Shown piece after piece: positions 5,387 through 5,664 of a stretch of DNA of 5,664 nt. Within the stretch, counting starts at the first letter, position 1; each line of letters opens with the position of its first letter. The translations under genes and the position numbers were made by a program. Location: NCBI GenBank assembly GCA_015494725.1, contig WGAR01000060.1, positions 1 to 5,664 on the forward strand, given 5' to 3'. This stretch comes from Thermodesulfobacteriaceae bacterium. GTDB taxonomy: Bacteria; Desulfobacterota; Thermodesulfobacteria; Thermodesulfobacteriales; Thermodesulfobacteriaceae. Under the pieces are notes generated by a model. That model was not told the origin of the DNA and searched no databases. It was given only the letters and a program-made list of their open reading frames with translations.

Positions 5387-5664
5387 AAAAATCGGGCTTT
5401 ACCCTTATCGAAGTCCTCGTGGCTTTGATTATTCTGGTAGTGGCCTATACCGCTCTTCTCCATCTCCATATCCTGGCTATACATACCTTGACCCGCTCCG
5501 AAAATCTATTTTTGGAGGTCTCAAGGCTTGAGCTTTTTCTGGCCGGGGAGCCGGTGGAGGGAGTAAAGGTGGAGAGGCGCACCTTTAAGGTAAAAGGGCT
5601 TGCGATCCAGGAAGAGATTTACCGGGTTTCCCAAGGAAATGAAACGGCTTACTATCGCCTTTAC
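5383..5664 (+). CDS. gspI: Minor pseudopilin, probably GspI (3' end cut by the window)
   Basis: The frame opens with ATG overlapping the gspM stop (ATGA) and stays open to the window edge, giving 94 residues without a stop. The N-terminus MKKSG followed by FTLIEVLVALIILVVAY is a class III prepilin signal: cleavage is expected after Gly5, with Glu10 at mature position +5. The following helix continues to about residue 52 (LTRSENLFLEVSRLELF), then a beta-rich segment (VERRTFKVKG, EEIYRVSQG, YYRLY). The VLVALIIL version of the signal is typical of GspI and GspJ and unlike GspG or GspH; the layout after the helix fits GspI better. GspI is usually about 120 residues, so roughly the last quarter may be missing. 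It would sit at the pseudopilus tip with GspJ and GspK. A minor pseudopilin is nearly certain; the letter is less so. Confidence 0.75.
   Translation, partial: MKKSGFTLIEVLVALIILVVAYTALLHLHILAIHTLTRSENLFLEVSRLELFLAGEPVEGVKVERRTFKVKGLAIQEEIYRVSQGNETAYYRLY

Noticed and set aside
1..5664. CRISPR array, insertion sequence, tRNA/rRNA or integration site
   Set aside because: No regularly spaced repeats, no transposase-like protein, no terminal inverted repeats and no tRNA-like cloverleaf were seen; coding sequence is almost continuous.

Overview
The window is one densely packed, plus-strand operon for a type II secretion system (T2SS). After a leader of about 170 bases it reads gspE (ATPase), gspF (platform protein), an unnamed fibronectin-III-like lipoprotein, gspG (major pseudopilin), gspL and gspM (inner-membrane assembly proteins). 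It ends inside a minor pseudopilin gene, most likely gspI, which runs off the right edge. Every junction from gspE onward overlaps, or is separated by only four bases, so the set is probably co-transcribed and translationally coupled.

Source organism: the proteins look like those of a diderm bacterium, since a T2SS and an outer-membrane-type lipoprotein only make sense there. Many Lys/Glu/Arg residues, frequent AGG/AGA and ATA codons, short proteins and heavy gene overlap suggest a thermophile. A thermophilic member of the Thermodesulfobacteriota is my best guess, but this is inference and not a sequence match.

Layout. Bases 1-171: leader with a weak promoter-like pair, a long-stem hairpin and short open frames; no gene could be assigned with confidence. 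172-1623: gspE with all catalytic boxes and a four-cysteine zinc site. 1620-2633: gspF, lacking the usual N-terminal segment of about 60 residues. 2630-3472: lipoprotein with a signal peptide, a beta-rich region with two cysteines and two FN3-like domains. 3447-3884: gspG with a canonical prepilin leader and C-terminal calcium-loop-like sequence. 3889-4989: gspL starting at TTG. 4976-5386: gspM starting at GTG. 5383 to the end: partial gspI-like pseudopilin.

How they work together: GspE hydrolyses ATP on the cytoplasmic face. It is held there by the cytoplasmic domain of GspL and acts through GspF to polymerise GspG, with minor pseudopilins such as GspI at the tip, into the periplasmic pseudopilus. 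GspM partners GspL. No secretin (GspD), GspC, GspH, J, K or prepilin peptidase is visible here. The gene order (E-F-lipoprotein-G-L-M-I) differs from the usual C-to-N order. The lipoprotein between gspF and gspG is the least explained part of the window and the best candidate for a new T2SS accessory component.
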